The notes: generated by a model not told the origin, from the sequence alone. Numbered from the stretch's first letter, positions 49,739 to 60,426 are shown. The stretch is DNA of 64,000 nt from Treponema sp. (GCA_031266875.1 JAISAE010000080.1:1-64000); one strand, 5' to 3'. Made by a program: numbers and translations.

Positions 49739-51055
49739 TTAGCGTATATCGGAAATCACCAGCCGCAGCTTTCCTGTTTTGGTGCGGGGTATTGTTTCAA
49801 CATAATTGATCGTTATAAAAACCGAGTCATCTATACGTTCTCTTATTTCTTGCATCAATTGTTTTTCATCTTCAACGGTATAGTCCTTTCCCTTAACTAT
49901 ATCAAAATCTATGTGATATAAATCTTTTTGATGAATTTGCGCTTCTTTAATGGCTGTTAGAGGTTTAAACAGGTGGTTTAACTGTCCCAATTTCACGCCG
50001 TTTGGCAATGTAATAGCATCTTCTATTCGCCCATCAATGCAGCTAATTTTTCCATCCATGAATTCCGCAATATCGCCGGTATCATACCGAATCAATGGAA
50101 AAGCCTCATTTGAAAAACCGGTGCCGACTATTTTATATAAATTTTCATTTCCTTCTATGGGAAGAAATTCAATATAGCAATAATCATTATTAATGATAAA
50201 TTCATCCTGTGCGTTTTGGTATATACTTGCGACTCCTTCCGTTAATCCATAATGCTGGCATATTCTGGCATTGGGAAATATCCTTTTTAGAATATCTTTT
50301 TGGTGTCCCAATAAAGTCTCGGACGATAAGGAGATATTTTTTACGCAACCCAGGGGAGGCAAGTTGTTTTCATATATTAGTGAAGCTAAGAGAGATATTT
50401 GTGAAGGATACCCGGTCAACCATTTTAGCTGCCTTTTGTGGATTTCGTTATAATAGCTTTCGACGGTATTGCCGCTTAAATGAATAGAGCTAAACATAAC
50501 CTGTTTTCCGGGTTTATTTATTCTCCAAAAAGGCGGATTTTTGTTTTTAGATGAAATAATTTTCTTGGTGCCGAACCAGCCGCACCACCAATCCATTTCA
50601 ATCCCATTCAAACGCCGGTATCGCCAATTTACCGCCCATTGCTTATTTTCCATCTCAACGGTATAGGGCAAGGCCATGCCGCTTCCGGTTGACCCGCTGG
50701 TTTTCATTTCAATGGTCTTTGCCTTGCAGGTTGGATTAACAAAGAGTTTGACATCTTTTTTCACTATTTCTTTGTTAATTACCGGCAGCTTCTTTAGTTC
50801 CGTATAAATATCCCCGGCATTAACATTAAATCCACATTCCCTGAATAACTTCTTATAAAACGGGGTTTCAGAAACCGCGTGCAAAAAGTTTTTCAAACAC
50901 TGATCAGGCTGGTACTCTCTTTTCTGAAATTTTTCCAGATATTCATAAAAATTCCGGTTAAACCTTCTCCGAAAAATTAAGTAACCTTTTACAGAGCAAA
51001 ATAAATTTTGAATAACAACCGGAGAATTATCGTAGATTCTTTCTATACATGACAT
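49739..51055 (-). CDS. PaaK/CapK-like adenylate-forming enzyme
   Basis: KTSGSTGSGMALPYTVE, RICQHYGLTEGVASIYQ, FPLIRYDTGDIAEF. Confidence 0.88.
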   Translation of the reverse strand: MSCIERIYDNSPVVIQNLFCSVKGYLIFRRRFNRNFYEYLEKFQKREYQPDQCLKNFLHAVSETPFYKKLFRECGFNVNAGDIYTELKKLPVINKEIVKKDVKLFVNPTCKAKTIEMKTSGSTGSGMALPYTVEMENKQWAVNWRYRRLNGIEMDWWCGWFGTKKIISSKNKNPPFWRINKPGKQVMFSSIHLSGNTVESYYNEIHKRQLKWLTGYPSQISLLASLIYENNLPPLGCVKNISLSSETLLGHQKDILKRIFPNARICQHYGLTEGVASIYQNAQDEFIINNDYCYIEFLPIEGNENLYKIVGTGFSNEAFPLIRYDTGDIAEFMDGKISCIDGRIEDAITLPNGVKLGQLNHLFKPLTAIKEAQIHQKDLYHIDFDIVKGKDYTVEDEKQLMQEIRERIDDSVFITINYVETIPRTKTGKLRLVISDIR

Positions 51056-51061
51056 TATATT

Positions 51062-51104
51062 TCCTCCTATAGGACTTTCATAAGTCCTTCATGGTATATA
51101 GTTA
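51062..51104. repeat. 43-bp direct repeat copy A (duplicate of glycosyltransferase 3' end)
   Basis: tcctcctataggactttcataagtccttcatggtatatagtta; 42/43 identical to 52711-52753. Confidence 0.97.
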
Positions 51105-51108
51105 GGGG

Positions 51109-51585
51109 TTACGGCAAAGATCGTTGGGGCATTTCACTTATTTTTATAAAAAGTTCAACATCAGTTTTTATTATTTCCCATACATCTTCAATTTCTTTTA
51201 TTAAAGGTCCCATTTCATTCCAATCTAATTCTGAACTATACGCATGCCTTATAAAATGCCTAAACAATAAATATTTTTCCAATTTCTTTTTTACATCATT
51301 CCTGATAATTTTTATATTTCTTGAATTATTTCCAAATGCCATTTCAAATAATGTTTTATGCCATTTAAAATCATTGGGCAATTTTTCATTTAAATATTTA
51401 AAAATTAATACAATAACACTTTCAACACCATTATAAAACGAATGTAGTACCTGCGCCGCCGCTGTTATTTCTATAATATCAGGTTCCTTTATCTTGCATA
51501 AATCCAATAAAGGTTTTACATCCGTCAATGATTTTTCTATCCGTGAAATCTCATGTTCGATTTTTATTTTTACATTATCATCCAA
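51109..51585 (-). CDS. HepT-like HEPN toxin
   Basis: RX4HXY motif RHFIRHAY; adjacent overlapping MNT gene. Confidence 0.75.
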   Translation of the reverse strand: MDDNVKIKIEHEISRIEKSLTDVKPLLDLCKIKEPDIIEITAAAQVLHSFYNGVESVIVLIFKYLNEKLPNDFKWHKTLFEMAFGNNSRNIKIIRNDVKKKLEKYLLFRHFIRHAYSSELDWNEMGPLIKEIEDVWEIIKTDVELFIKISEMPQRSLP

Positions 51586-51871
51586 TTTGAATAACTTCGC
51601 CTATCCTGTTGAGCATTGAATAAAAATCAGAATTTAAGTCAAAATCTACTAAATCAATTTTATGTTCAATGTCAAAATATAATCTTGAATATACGTCAAA
51701 AAATTTGCCTTTTGGGAGTCCTTTAATACCAATATCTATATCAGAATTCTCATGTATTTTTCCTGAAACCAGTGAGCCAAACAAAAAAACTGATTGGCAG
51801 CCTTCACTTTTGAGTAAATTTGTTGCAATTTCAATATCTTTTCGATATTTTGAAGGAATATTGAGTTCCAT
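51578..51871 (-). CDS. MntA-like nucleotidyltransferase antitoxin
   Basis: GSX10DXD motif GSLVSGKIHENSDID. Confidence 0.85.
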   Translation of the reverse strand: MELNIPSKYRKDIEIATNLLKSEGCQSVFLFGSLVSGKIHENSDIDIGIKGLPKGKFFDVYSRLYFDIEHKIDLVDFDLNSDFYSMLNRIGEVIQIG

Positions 51872-51985
51872 GTTCAGATTATATCTTATTTTTTCATTAT
51901 GTCAACTTATGTCTTTGTATAATTTATTATACATTTTTGCCCCTAACGGTGCATATCTAAAAAATAGCAACTATTAAAGAACAAA

Positions 51986-52052
51986 AAGCTGACCCATTGA
52001 CGCTCAGAGCGAACCCGTCAAACCATTAAGCTGACCCATTGACGCTCAGAGC
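51986..52052. repeat. mini-array with 42-bp offset (2 x 21 bp)
   Basis: aagctgacccattgacgctcagagc at 51986 and 52028; intervening 21-mer gaacccgtcaaaccattaagc partly similar. Confidence 0.8.
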
Positions 52053-52064
52053 TTATTGGTCAGG

Positions 52065-52574
52065 CTAGGAACCGGCGCTCTCACCCGCCTCGGAGCCTTC
52101 CCCGCCACCCTTGCGGCTCCGGCTGGGCAGCCGGCTCGACAGGTCTTCTAACTGTGCCTTTGCGCCGGCCACATTCTCCCGCGCCGCAAGTTTCAGCGCG
52201 TTGTAGTACACGTAAGCCGCTTCAAGCGCGTCGCTCCCCTCGGCGGAAAGCGTGTCCTTGAGAGTAACGGCAAACTGTTCGACCTTGTCTATGAGGTTCC
52301 ACAACTCGTGCGTCGTTTCAAGATGTCCGGTGAACGCCGCCATATCAAAGTGTCCGGGGCGAAACTCCGGGTTCACCTTAGCGTAAGCCTCGGCGTGTTC
52401 CACAAACGACTGGGTTTTCGGCCCCATCTTCGCCATACGCTTCCGGTCGTCCAGGGTGAGCGGGCGCAAATACGGCTCAAGCGGCGCGATGAGGGCGGTC
52501 AGCGCCGTTTCCGCCGCGTCGATTACAGCTGCGGGTATCCTCTTCGTCAGAGTGTCTTCGTTTGATTCAGGCAT
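52065..52574 (-). CDS. conserved hypothetical protein (unknown function)
   Basis: IPAAVIDAAETALTALIAPLEPYLRPLTLDDRKRMAKMGPKTQSFVEHAEAYAKVNPEF...; SD AAGGAGG before ATG. Confidence 0.8.
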   Translation of the reverse strand: MPESNEDTLTKRIPAAVIDAAETALTALIAPLEPYLRPLTLDDRKRMAKMGPKTQSFVEHAEAYAKVNPEFRPGHFDMAAFTGHLETTHELWNLIDKVEQFAVTLKDTLSAEGSDALEAAYVYYNALKLAARENVAGAKAQLEDLSSRLPSRSRKGGGEGSEAGESAGS

Positions 52575-52605
52575 AAGTGCCTCCTTGTTCGTAACATTTT
52601 CGGGT

Positions 52606-52633
52606 AGTATACTCTTCTCCTTGCCAATGTCAA
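52606..52633 (-). promoter_or_regulatory. sigma70-like promoter for the 52065-52574 gene
   Basis: Minus strand TTGACA-N16-TATACT. Confidence 0.65.
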
Positions 52634-52710
52634 GGGCAGAACGAGCGCATACCCAGCCGGAGCTTGCCTTCACGGTTAAAAATTCTCATCAGACACCGGA
52701 CAGGATCGTA

Positions 52711-52753
52711 TCCTCCTATAGGACTTTCATAAGTCCCTCATGGTATATAGTTA
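52711..52753. repeat. 43-bp direct repeat copy B
   Basis: tcctcctataggactttcataagtccctcatggtatatagtta; contains glycosyltransferase stop and GGACTT-tcat-AAGTCC hairpin. Confidence 0.97.
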
Positions 52754-53843
52754 CCGGAGAGCCTTGTTGTATCTGTTCTACGATGCGTAAAAAACGTTCG
52801 GCGGCAAGCTCCGGCGACCAATTATGTACTATCCACTCCCGTGAATAATGCTTAAATTTTTCCAAAATCTCTCTGTTGTCAATAAGATACAGCAGCTTTT
52901 CAGCCAATTGCCGGTAATTGCCCGGCTTAAAAACAAAACCATTCACGCCGTCTTCTATCATGGTTCTAACAGAACCCGCCATGTTAGAACCAATCACCAC
53001 GCAGGATTCCGTCATGGCCTCATTTACAACAGTTCCCCAGCCTTCATGCCCGGAACTCGGAAGAACATATATATCCGATCCCCACATTATTTTTTTTATT
53101 TTGTCCAGGGGCTGAAAATTGAGTATCGTTATATGGTCCGATATCGCTAATGTAGCGCCCAGACGTATGATTTTTTTCTTTTGTTCCCCTTCGCCAACAA
53201 GAATTAATTGTGCTTCTTTTTTTTGTTTCAGTATAAGCGCGAATGCCTTTAATAAAGTATCAACCCTTTTCAATCCCACCATGTGGCCGCACCAGAAAAT
53301 GTGTATTTTATTCGGCAAAAAAAAGGAATTATGCTCTATGGATGAGGTTTCAGATGGTGAAAAATAACCAAAATTAAATATCCGGCCTGTGCATATATGT
53401 AAAAAATTGAAATCCCGCGCAGCGTAGTGTCCCTGAGCTAAATAATAAAATAATGGAAAAGAGGATAATTTCTTTAATTGAAAAACCAACTTTGCCTTGC
53501 GAGGATGGACTAAACGAAATTTTCCAAAAGGAGGCTTGAACCATCTTTCAGACGCATAAAAAGTTATTTTATTATGTTCCAGCCTCTTTTGCATCAAATG
53601 GAAATATTTTGACATTCTGCATACAACGACATCGGCTTCGTAAAAATGACGTTCAAATTTTTCTTTGTCGCTGTTTATCGTAAATATCCACGGCTCATTA
53701 AGAGCGGCAAAAGACATTCCCTTCCTTCTTGGGTTATCCAGTTGGCCTGCCGCGAGAAGAACTTCTTCATTGGTTGCTTTTAACACCTCCGCTATAAAAA
53801 CCGTGATATGATAATTAACCACTTCTTCTACAAAGAGTATCAA
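52716..53843 (-). CDS. glycosyltransferase family 4
   Basis: HIFWCGHMVGLKRVDTLLKAFALILKQKKEAQLILVGEGEQKK...DIYVLPSSGHEGWGTVVNEAMTESCVVIGSN. Confidence 0.9.
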   Translation of the reverse strand: MILFVEEVVNYHITVFIAEVLKATNEEVLLAAGQLDNPRRKGMSFAALNEPWIFTINSDKEKFERHFYEADVVVCRMSKYFHLMQKRLEHNKITFYASERWFKPPFGKFRLVHPRKAKLVFQLKKLSSFPLFYYLAQGHYAARDFNFLHICTGRIFNFGYFSPSETSSIEHNSFFLPNKIHIFWCGHMVGLKRVDTLLKAFALILKQKKEAQLILVGEGEQKKKIIRLGATLAISDHITILNFQPLDKIKKIMWGSDIYVLPSSGHEGWGTVVNEAMTESCVVIGSNMAGSVRTMIEDGVNGFVFKPGNYRQLAEKLLYLIDNREILEKFKHYSREWIVHNWSPELAAERFLRIVEQIQQGSPVTIYHEGLMKVL

Positions 53844-53846
53844 ACC

Positions 53847-54998
53847 TTATCCCTGCGTTTTAAATAGAATGCTGGCATACGTGTATCCGTCGCTGACAAA
53901 AAAGCATTTAATACATAAAATACCAAAGGTTATCAAAAATATAACGATAAGCAATAGTTCTTTTTCATATCGAAAGAACGCCGCCCTTTCAAGCAGGGTT
54001 TTCACTAAAAAATAGATCGGATATACCAATGAAACCTCAAAATAATGCGTTACCCTCATTAACAAAATGGTGTTTAAGGCTATTAATTTAAGGCAAAATG
54101 AAAAAATTCCTATGGCAAACAAAACCCGTTCTTTTCTGGCGCGTATATATTTATAACATAATAAAGACAAAAAATAAACCGGCAAATTACTATACCGCAC
54201 CAATCTTGTCGTCAGCGGTATCCTGGTTGCGGCATATTCACCCCCTATATAGTGAGCATAAGGCGCAATATATTCCAGCCAGGATAGGATAATTTTTTCC
54301 AGATTAATGACAGACAGCAAAGACGAACCCGCTAACGCAAGAAATAAAACAGTAACATTCGATTTTTCAAACAGTATAGCCAAAAAGTAAAACGGCGCGA
54401 GAAAGAGGAGCGATTGATGAAATCCCGCGCCAATTAAGATGCATAGAACATACAAAACCAACTTTCGTTCAATAATACATATAATTGCAAGAAGAAAAAA
54501 GCTGACGGCTATATACTGTCTTATCGCATTAAATTGATTATAAAATGATATGGAAATAGTAAAATATAAATATATATACGCATATAAATACTTTACATCC
54601 AGATACATAATATAGGCAAATAATCCCGCCATAGTAATAAAGGCGCAAAGTATAATGCCAAGCTGGGGGTCTAAATTATTGGTTATAACAAAAATCGCTA
54701 AACCTGAAAAAAATATTTCATTTTTTGCGGCGCCAAGCCACCCCGCAAGTTTCTTATCAGAAAAATAAAGTAAATATGAAAAATAATCTTTGCCAACATT
54801 ATATTGCAGCCCTATAAACAAAACCCATATCCCAAATGTTAGCAAAAACAACAGCCTGGGATTACTAAGGCGGGAAGGTCTTTTGACGGTAACTGACGTA
54901 TTGTTTTTTATGCCCAGCGACACACAAAAAGCAACATTTATACATAGAAATATAAGATATGCCATATCTATCGTATGATAGTGCTCATTCTTTGACAA
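53847..54998 (-). CDS. EpsG/Wzy-like polysaccharide polymerase
   Basis: Multi-TM; YNVGKDYFSYLLYF, FNAIRQYIAVSFFLLAI, IGAGFHQSLLFLAPFYF. Confidence 0.85.
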   Translation of the reverse strand: MSKNEHYHTIDMAYLIFLCINVAFCVSLGIKNNTSVTVKRPSRLSNPRLLFLLTFGIWVLFIGLQYNVGKDYFSYLLYFSDKKLAGWLGAAKNEIFFSGLAIFVITNNLDPQLGIILCAFITMAGLFAYIMYLDVKYLYAYIYLYFTISISFYNQFNAIRQYIAVSFFLLAIICIIERKLVLYVLCILIGAGFHQSLLFLAPFYFLAILFEKSNVTVLFLALAGSSLLSVINLEKIILSWLEYIAPYAHYIGGEYAATRIPLTTRLVRYSNLPVYFLSLLCYKYIRARKERVLFAIGIFSFCLKLIALNTILLMRVTHYFEVSLVYPIYFLVKTLLERAAFFRYEKELLLIVIFLITFGILCIKCFFVSDGYTYASILFKTQG

Positions 54999-56110
54999 CC
55001 AGCGTCAAAACTAAAGTAATCCATATAATCATTTTGTATCTGTTTGTTATCAATCATATTATTTTTATAAAGGTCCATAAGACATTTGATTCCTTTTGTA
55101 AAAGTTTCTTCATCATCATATATCTGAAAATACGATTTATTAAAAAAATAATCATAACCTCTTGCAGAAACTTTATGTGCTAATACTGGAAGACCCTGTC
55201 TAAGACCGTCCATAATCCTTAATTTTAGACCGCCCCCAACATTTGTTGGACAATAATATATGATTCCATATTTAATAACATCTTCCATGTTTTCCGGATT
55301 TCGTATAATCGTTATAGTCCCAGTTTCTTTTTGAGCAATACCCATAATTGTTTTATTTGGATTTCTTCCGGCAAAAAGTATTTTGACATTTGGCAATTCT
55401 TTGCATAACAATACGTAATAATGCTTATAAAAATCTTTAATCCCACATTCAGTCTGCCGGCTTCCCAAGGATCCGGTAATTACCATTGTATAAGGGCCGG
55501 ACACCTTTTCTATAAGGGGAAGCGCCCGTTGAAAAGGTTCAAATGTTCCAATTACGGCCCTTTCGCCATTACATTTCCCATATTGTCTTTCAAAAAGCGC
55601 CATATCCGACTTAGTCAAAAATAAATTCAAATCGGCCTGATAATAAGCGTTCTTTTCATTCCTGATAACATAATAGGGAAAAAATCCCCGGAAGGAAGAC
55701 AAAGTTTTATTATCTACAGCATATTCTCTTTCATAATTGTGATGAATAACAACAACTTTGATATCAAATGATTTAATGCCATCAACCATATCTCCGGCAT
55801 AAGTACCGCCATTTATTATACATAATTTATATCGTCCTGGATACTTTTTTAAATGTAAAAAAATATATTTTCTAAAACGATGTAAATTTCCAAATATGGA
55901 AGATAGTATTGCAATTATTTTTTTACGCCTCGGTACGCCAAAATAGTTCCCTTTAGTTACTGTATTACCAATTGATTCTTGAGGCAGAATTAAATCAATA
56001 TTCTCTGAGCCATAAACATACTTTACCGCCTCATAATACGCCAAAACAGCCAGCCCTCCGCCAAAACGAACAAACAAGTCATTTGTTGCAATATAAAGTA
56101 TTTTATTCAC
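54968..56110 (-). CDS. glycosyltransferase
   Basis: GGGLAVLAYYEAVKYVYG, VIHHNYEREY, NVGGGLKLRIMDGLRQGLPVLAHKVSARG. Confidence 0.8.
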   Translation of the reverse strand: MNKILYIATNDLFVRFGGGLAVLAYYEAVKYVYGSENIDLILPQESIGNTVTKGNYFGVPRRKKIIAILSSIFGNLHRFRKYIFLHLKKYPGRYKLCIINGGTYAGDMVDGIKSFDIKVVVIHHNYEREYAVDNKTLSSFRGFFPYYVIRNEKNAYYQADLNLFLTKSDMALFERQYGKCNGERAVIGTFEPFQRALPLIEKVSGPYTMVITGSLGSRQTECGIKDFYKHYYVLLCKELPNVKILFAGRNPNKTIMGIAQKETGTITIIRNPENMEDVIKYGIIYYCPTNVGGGLKLRIMDGLRQGLPVLAHKVSARGYDYFFNKSYFQIYDDEETFTKGIKCLMDLYKNNMIDNKQIQNDYMDYFSFDAGCQRMSTIIR

Positions 56111-56233
56111 ATCTTCCCCGAAAATATTGCACTATAAGGCACGAATAAATCATAATAACCGCTTAAGAAAAAACTACTATAGCTTTTTAAATCAAATAAT
56201 TTCCGATTTATTCTTCTGATAATGTTAATATTA

Positions 56234-57736
56234 TTAGAAAGAAGAAAATAATGATTTGAAATGCAACAATATATATCCTATGCCTGGGACAGCCAATATT
56301 ATTCCCACCTTAAATGCATATTTAATCCAGTCAAAATTGGATATGCCCGAATACGGAATGGCACATTTTATTATGTATATAGCTATAAAATAGCATAATC
56401 CCCATAGCATGATCCTGATTCCGGTATATTTAACTTTATCATTAAGAATCTTTGTATGAGAATAAATTATTATATCGACTGTACGATATGCAAAAGAACA
56501 GACAGAACCAATTAATACGCCACTTAGTCCATATTTAATCACAAAAAAAAGTGACGCTATAATATTAATCATAACTTCCAGCATCGATCTATTTTTCGTT
56601 TCTTTAAAATGTCCTGCGGCGCTTATTAATAAATCAGCAGGCACTCGCAATTTATTGGCAATTCCTACCACCACAAACAAAGTCGCCAACATTGGTTGTA
56701 TATATTCTGCATCAATCATATTTTTTGTGTATAGTTTCATAAAAGGAATAGTCAAAATATAAGCGCATGAATATATCCAACCTAATATAATAAAATACAT
56801 TGTCTCATATTTTTGATAAATCGAATTTATTCTTTTCTCAAATAATAATTTGCCAAAAAAAGCTTGCATTCCAGTAGAAATGCACCCAATTAAATTGCCA
56901 AGACCAACAAAAACCACTGAGTATACGGCATAAATACTGACAGTATTCAAATCACAAAATATACTTAATAAGACTATTGGCGAATTAAATATAATCAATC
57001 CACCTATTTGATGTATAAGCACATCCCATTTCTGTTGCAGTATATTAACATTTGGCGAATTAAATATATAAAGGTTATGATATTTTTGTTTAATGTAAGA
57101 AACTATCAAAACATACTTTAATAAAAAAGAAAATGAAATTACTGATTGCATCATTAATATTGATGATATATTAAATAACTTTATAAGCGCTATTGAAATA
57201 ACAGTATTTGAAATAATTTCTATGGTATGTATGAAGGCAACTACATAATTCTTTCTATCAGCAACAAGTAATACCCGATATTTGCCGATTAAAAAAAAAT
57301 CCGCTATGCCTGATATGCCCAGAATTAATACCATTAATCTTGATAAATTATTTTTTTCTTGACTTTTAATAATAAGTGGGTATATAATTGCAAGAATAAT
57401 AACTAATCCAGTAAATAAAAAACCAGATTTGTTGTAAAAATGTCTGGTTGCAGATAATATTTCATTTCTAGACTGGATATTTTTCTCTGCTAATGGTTTA
57501 TATAATATGGCAATTGATGCGCCTCCTATCCCTGATTCCACAACACCCAGATATGCAATAAACTGTTTTATAGATGAGGTCATACCATTTAATTCTGAAC
57601 CAAAGGTTTGAACTATCAATGGCGGTAAGATAAAACCGCAAATTATATTTACTGTTTGTAATAATAAATTGATTGAAACATTATATACTACTTCTTTTTT
57701 TTGCGATATACGATGTATATTGTTATTATGTATCAT
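56234..57736 (-). CDS. Wzx-like polysaccharide flippase
   Basis: Multi-TM MATE/PST-like; VQTFGSELNGMTSSIKQFIAYLGVVESGIGGASIAILYKPL. Confidence 0.88.
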   Translation of the reverse strand: MIHNNNIHRISQKKEVVYNVSINLLLQTVNIICGFILPPLIVQTFGSELNGMTSSIKQFIAYLGVVESGIGGASIAILYKPLAEKNIQSRNEILSATRHFYNKSGFLFTGLVIILAIIYPLIIKSQEKNNLSRLMVLILGISGIADFFLIGKYRVLLVADRKNYVVAFIHTIEIISNTVISIALIKLFNISSILMMQSVISFSFLLKYVLIVSYIKQKYHNLYIFNSPNVNILQQKWDVLIHQIGGLIIFNSPIVLLSIFCDLNTVSIYAVYSVVFVGLGNLIGCISTGMQAFFGKLLFEKRINSIYQKYETMYFIILGWIYSCAYILTIPFMKLYTKNMIDAEYIQPMLATLFVVVGIANKLRVPADLLISAAGHFKETKNRSMLEVMINIIASLFFVIKYGLSGVLIGSVCSFAYRTVDIIIYSHTKILNDKVKYTGIRIMLWGLCYFIAIYIIKCAIPYSGISNFDWIKYAFKVGIILAVPGIGYILLHFKSLFSSF

Positions 57737-58005
57737 AAATTTATATTATTAGATGATCTGTTGTACGGTTTCAAGTTTATTTTAATATATGCATGATTAT
57801 CTTAACCTCCGCAATAAGGAATTCAAATCTGAATACCACGTCAATTGATTGTTAAGATTGCTATATCCACGTTCAGCAGAAATAAGAGCGGCTTTACAAC
57901 CTCCATTTACTCCAGCCTATATGTCCCGATCATCTTTTGCTCTTCATTAATTTAAATTTGCACATCATACCAGTGAAGCAGCTTATTTAATATTAAAACC
58001 TAATA

Positions 58006-59130
58006 CTAAAAAATATTGATTATTTTTTTCCATGCTGTTCCATCCCCGTAAGGGTTATGCGCTCTGGCCATTGCCTGATATGTGCCTTCATCAGACAGGA
58101 GCCGCTCAACATTCTCTACTATTGCCGCGCTGTCTGTTCCCACCAGCCGCACCGTGTCGGCGTCCACCGCCTCGGGGCGCTCGGTGGTGTCCCGCATCAC
58201 CAGCACCGGCTTCCCAAGCGAGGGGGCTTCTTCCTGCACGCCGCCGGAGTCGGTCAAGAGCAGGTAACAATGCCGCATCAGGCACACAAAAGGGAGATAA
58301 TCAAGCGGCGGAATCAGATAAATGTTGGTGATATTTGCTAAAAGCTCATATACCGGCTTTTGTACATTCGGGTTCAGATGGACAGGATACACAATGTCTG
58401 TATCGGGGTGAGTACGGGCTATCTCTTTTAATGCGTTACAAATACGCAAAAAGCCTTCGCCAAAGTTTTCACGCCGGTGGCCGGTTACCAGAATATAGCG
58501 CTTGTCCGCCACAGGCTTGTATCCTTTTTCCTCCAATTCTTTGAGTATCTGTAGGCGCAAGTCAGGAGTAGTATTGATAATTTCTGTCGCCATCAACAGG
58601 GTGTCTATCACCGTGTTTCCCGTAACCGTGATATTCGCGCTTATTTTTTCCTGTAACAGATTATTCCGCGAAGTTTCGGTCGGCGCAAAACAATAATCGC
58701 AGAGACGGTCAGTTAGCTGCCGATTCATTTCTTCTGGCCAGGGGGATGCCATGTTATAGGTCCGCAGGCCCGCTTCCACATGGGCTACTTTTATGTGCTG
58801 GTAAAACGCGGCAAGTCCGGCGGCGAGAGATGTGGTCGTGTCGCCATGCACAAAGACAATGTCAGGTCTAGCGTCTTTTAATACGTCGCGCATACCAAGC
58901 AGAACTTTTGAGGTAATGTCGTATAAGTCCTGATTAGGGGCCATGATGTTGAGGTCATAATCAGGTTTTATGTCAAAGACCGCTAATATCTGATCCAGCA
59001 TCTGCCGGTGCTGGCCAGTTACGCAGACTTTGACATCAAATTGATGAGGATATTTTTGAAAGGCTTTTACCACCGGCGCCATTTTTATGGCTTCGGGACG
59101 GGTGCCAAATACCAGTAATATTTTTTTCAT
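58006..59130 (-). CDS. wecB: UDP-N-acetylglucosamine 2-epimerase
   Basis: [77 protein letters not shown]. Confidence 0.96.
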   Translation of the reverse strand: MKKILLVFGTRPEAIKMAPVVKAFQKYPHQFDVKVCVTGQHRQMLDQILAVFDIKPDYDLNIMAPNQDLYDITSKVLLGMRDVLKDARPDIVFVHGDTTTSLAAGLAAFYQHIKVAHVEAGLRTYNMASPWPEEMNRQLTDRLCDYCFAPTETSRNNLLQEKISANITVTGNTVIDTLLMATEIINTTPDLRLQILKELEEKGYKPVADKRYILVTGHRRENFGEGFLRICNALKEIARTHPDTDIVYPVHLNPNVQKPVYELLANITNIYLIPPLDYLPFVCLMRHCYLLLTDSGGVQEEAPSLGKPVLVMRDTTERPEAVDADTVRLVGTDSAAIVENVERLLSDEGTYQAMARAHNPYGDGTAWKKIINIF

Positions 59131-59205
59131 TACATTATCTTTTTCGGTCTGCGGATTACACGGATTTTCGTGGAATAAGAAAAAATAGATAGAACAAAAT
59201 CCATG

Positions 59206-60426
59206 TTAATTCGCGTAATCCATGGACTTTTTTCTTATTCCACAAAAATCAAACTCAATCTTTCCAATGGCTGCCGGTATGTTCAGAAATTCCTTATGCC
59301 GTACCAGCCATACCACAATATCCGCCTTTTGATACGCTTCCTGATACGGCGCTAAATTAAACATTTTATGGCTTTTGATGTTGGGTTCCACCACCAGCAC
59401 GTCCGCGTTGGCTTCGGAGATTATCCGCGAGGTGATGTACTTCGCGGGAGACTCGCGCAGGTCGTCAATGTCCGGCTTGAAGGCCAGGCCCATGCAGGCG
59501 ATAAGCGGCGGGCGGCCTGTGTTGTGTGTGAAATTCACGCAGGCTTCTAAAGTATGGTTGGCGCACCAGTCAGCTTTGTAGTCGTTGGTTTCACGGGCGC
59601 GTTTGATGATTTGCGCCTGTTCGGGGAAATCGGACACGATGAACCAGGGGTCTACCGCGATACAGTGGCCGCCTACGCCGCAGCCGGGCTGTAATATATT
59701 TACGCGGGGATGCTTATTCGCCAGTTCGATTAAATCCCATACATTAACGCCGGCCTTATTGCATATCATCGATAGTTCGTTGGCAAAGGCGATTTGCGCG
59801 TCTCGTGAGGAGTTTTCAGTGAGCTTGCACATTTCCGCAGTGCGGGCGTTTGTCTTGTGCAGGACACCTTTTACAAATTGGGCATAAAAGGCCGCCGCTT
59901 TGTCGGCTGATTCGGGATTCAAGCCGCCTATCACGCGGTTGTTGTGTTCTAATTCATATAGCACATTTCCCGGCAATACCCGCTCCGGGCAATAGGCGAT
60001 ATATACCTTATTTTTTAATTCCGGGCGCAGTTTGAAGATGAGGTCTGCCATTTTCTCGGTGGTCAATACCGGCGAGGTGGATTCTATCACAAAAAGATTG
60101 CCCTCTCGCAGAAACGGGATCACCATGCGTGTGGCTGATTCCACGAATGATATATCAGCGCGGTGATTTTGCTTAAAAGGAGTGGGAACAACGATGAAAA
60201 AGGCGTCCGCTTCTTCGGGCTGCGATGTGGCTTTCAACGCGCCCTTTTCCACGACTTGTTTTACCAGCGCGTCAAGTTCAGGCTCAACAATATGTATTTT
60301 CCCCTGATTGATAATATTCACCACTTCCGGGTTTACATCCACACCAGTAACGCTAATGTCCTTGCTTGCCACAACTGCGGCGGTAGGAAGGCCGATATAG
60401 CCTAGACCCATGAATATTACTTTCAC
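59206..60426 (-). CDS. wecC: UDP-N-acetyl-D-mannosamine dehydrogenase
   Basis: GLGYIGLPTAAVVA, CPERVLPG, ELANKHPRVNILQPGCGVGGHCIAVDPWF. Confidence 0.95.
   Translation of the reverse strand: MKVIFMGLGYIGLPTAAVVASKDISVTGVDVNPEVVNIINQGKIHIVEPELDALVKQVVEKGALKATSQPEEADAFFIVVPTPFKQNHRADISFVESATRMVIPFLREGNLFVIESTSPVLTTEKMADLIFKLRPELKNKVYIAYCPERVLPGNVLYELEHNNRVIGGLNPESADKAAAFYAQFVKGVLHKTNARTAEMCKLTENSSRDAQIAFANELSMICNKAGVNVWDLIELANKHPRVNILQPGCGVGGHCIAVDPWFIVSDFPEQAQIIKRARETNDYKADWCANHTLEACVNFTHNTGRPPLIACMGLAFKPDIDDLRESPAKYITSRIISEANADVLVVEPNIKSHKMFNLAPYQEAYQKADIVVWLVRHKEFLNIPAAIGKIEFDFCGIRKKSMDYAN

Noticed and set aside
51062-52753. Integron gene cassette (attC-flanked)
   Set aside because: Flanking 43-bp repeats lack recognisable attC core sites and no integrase is in the window.
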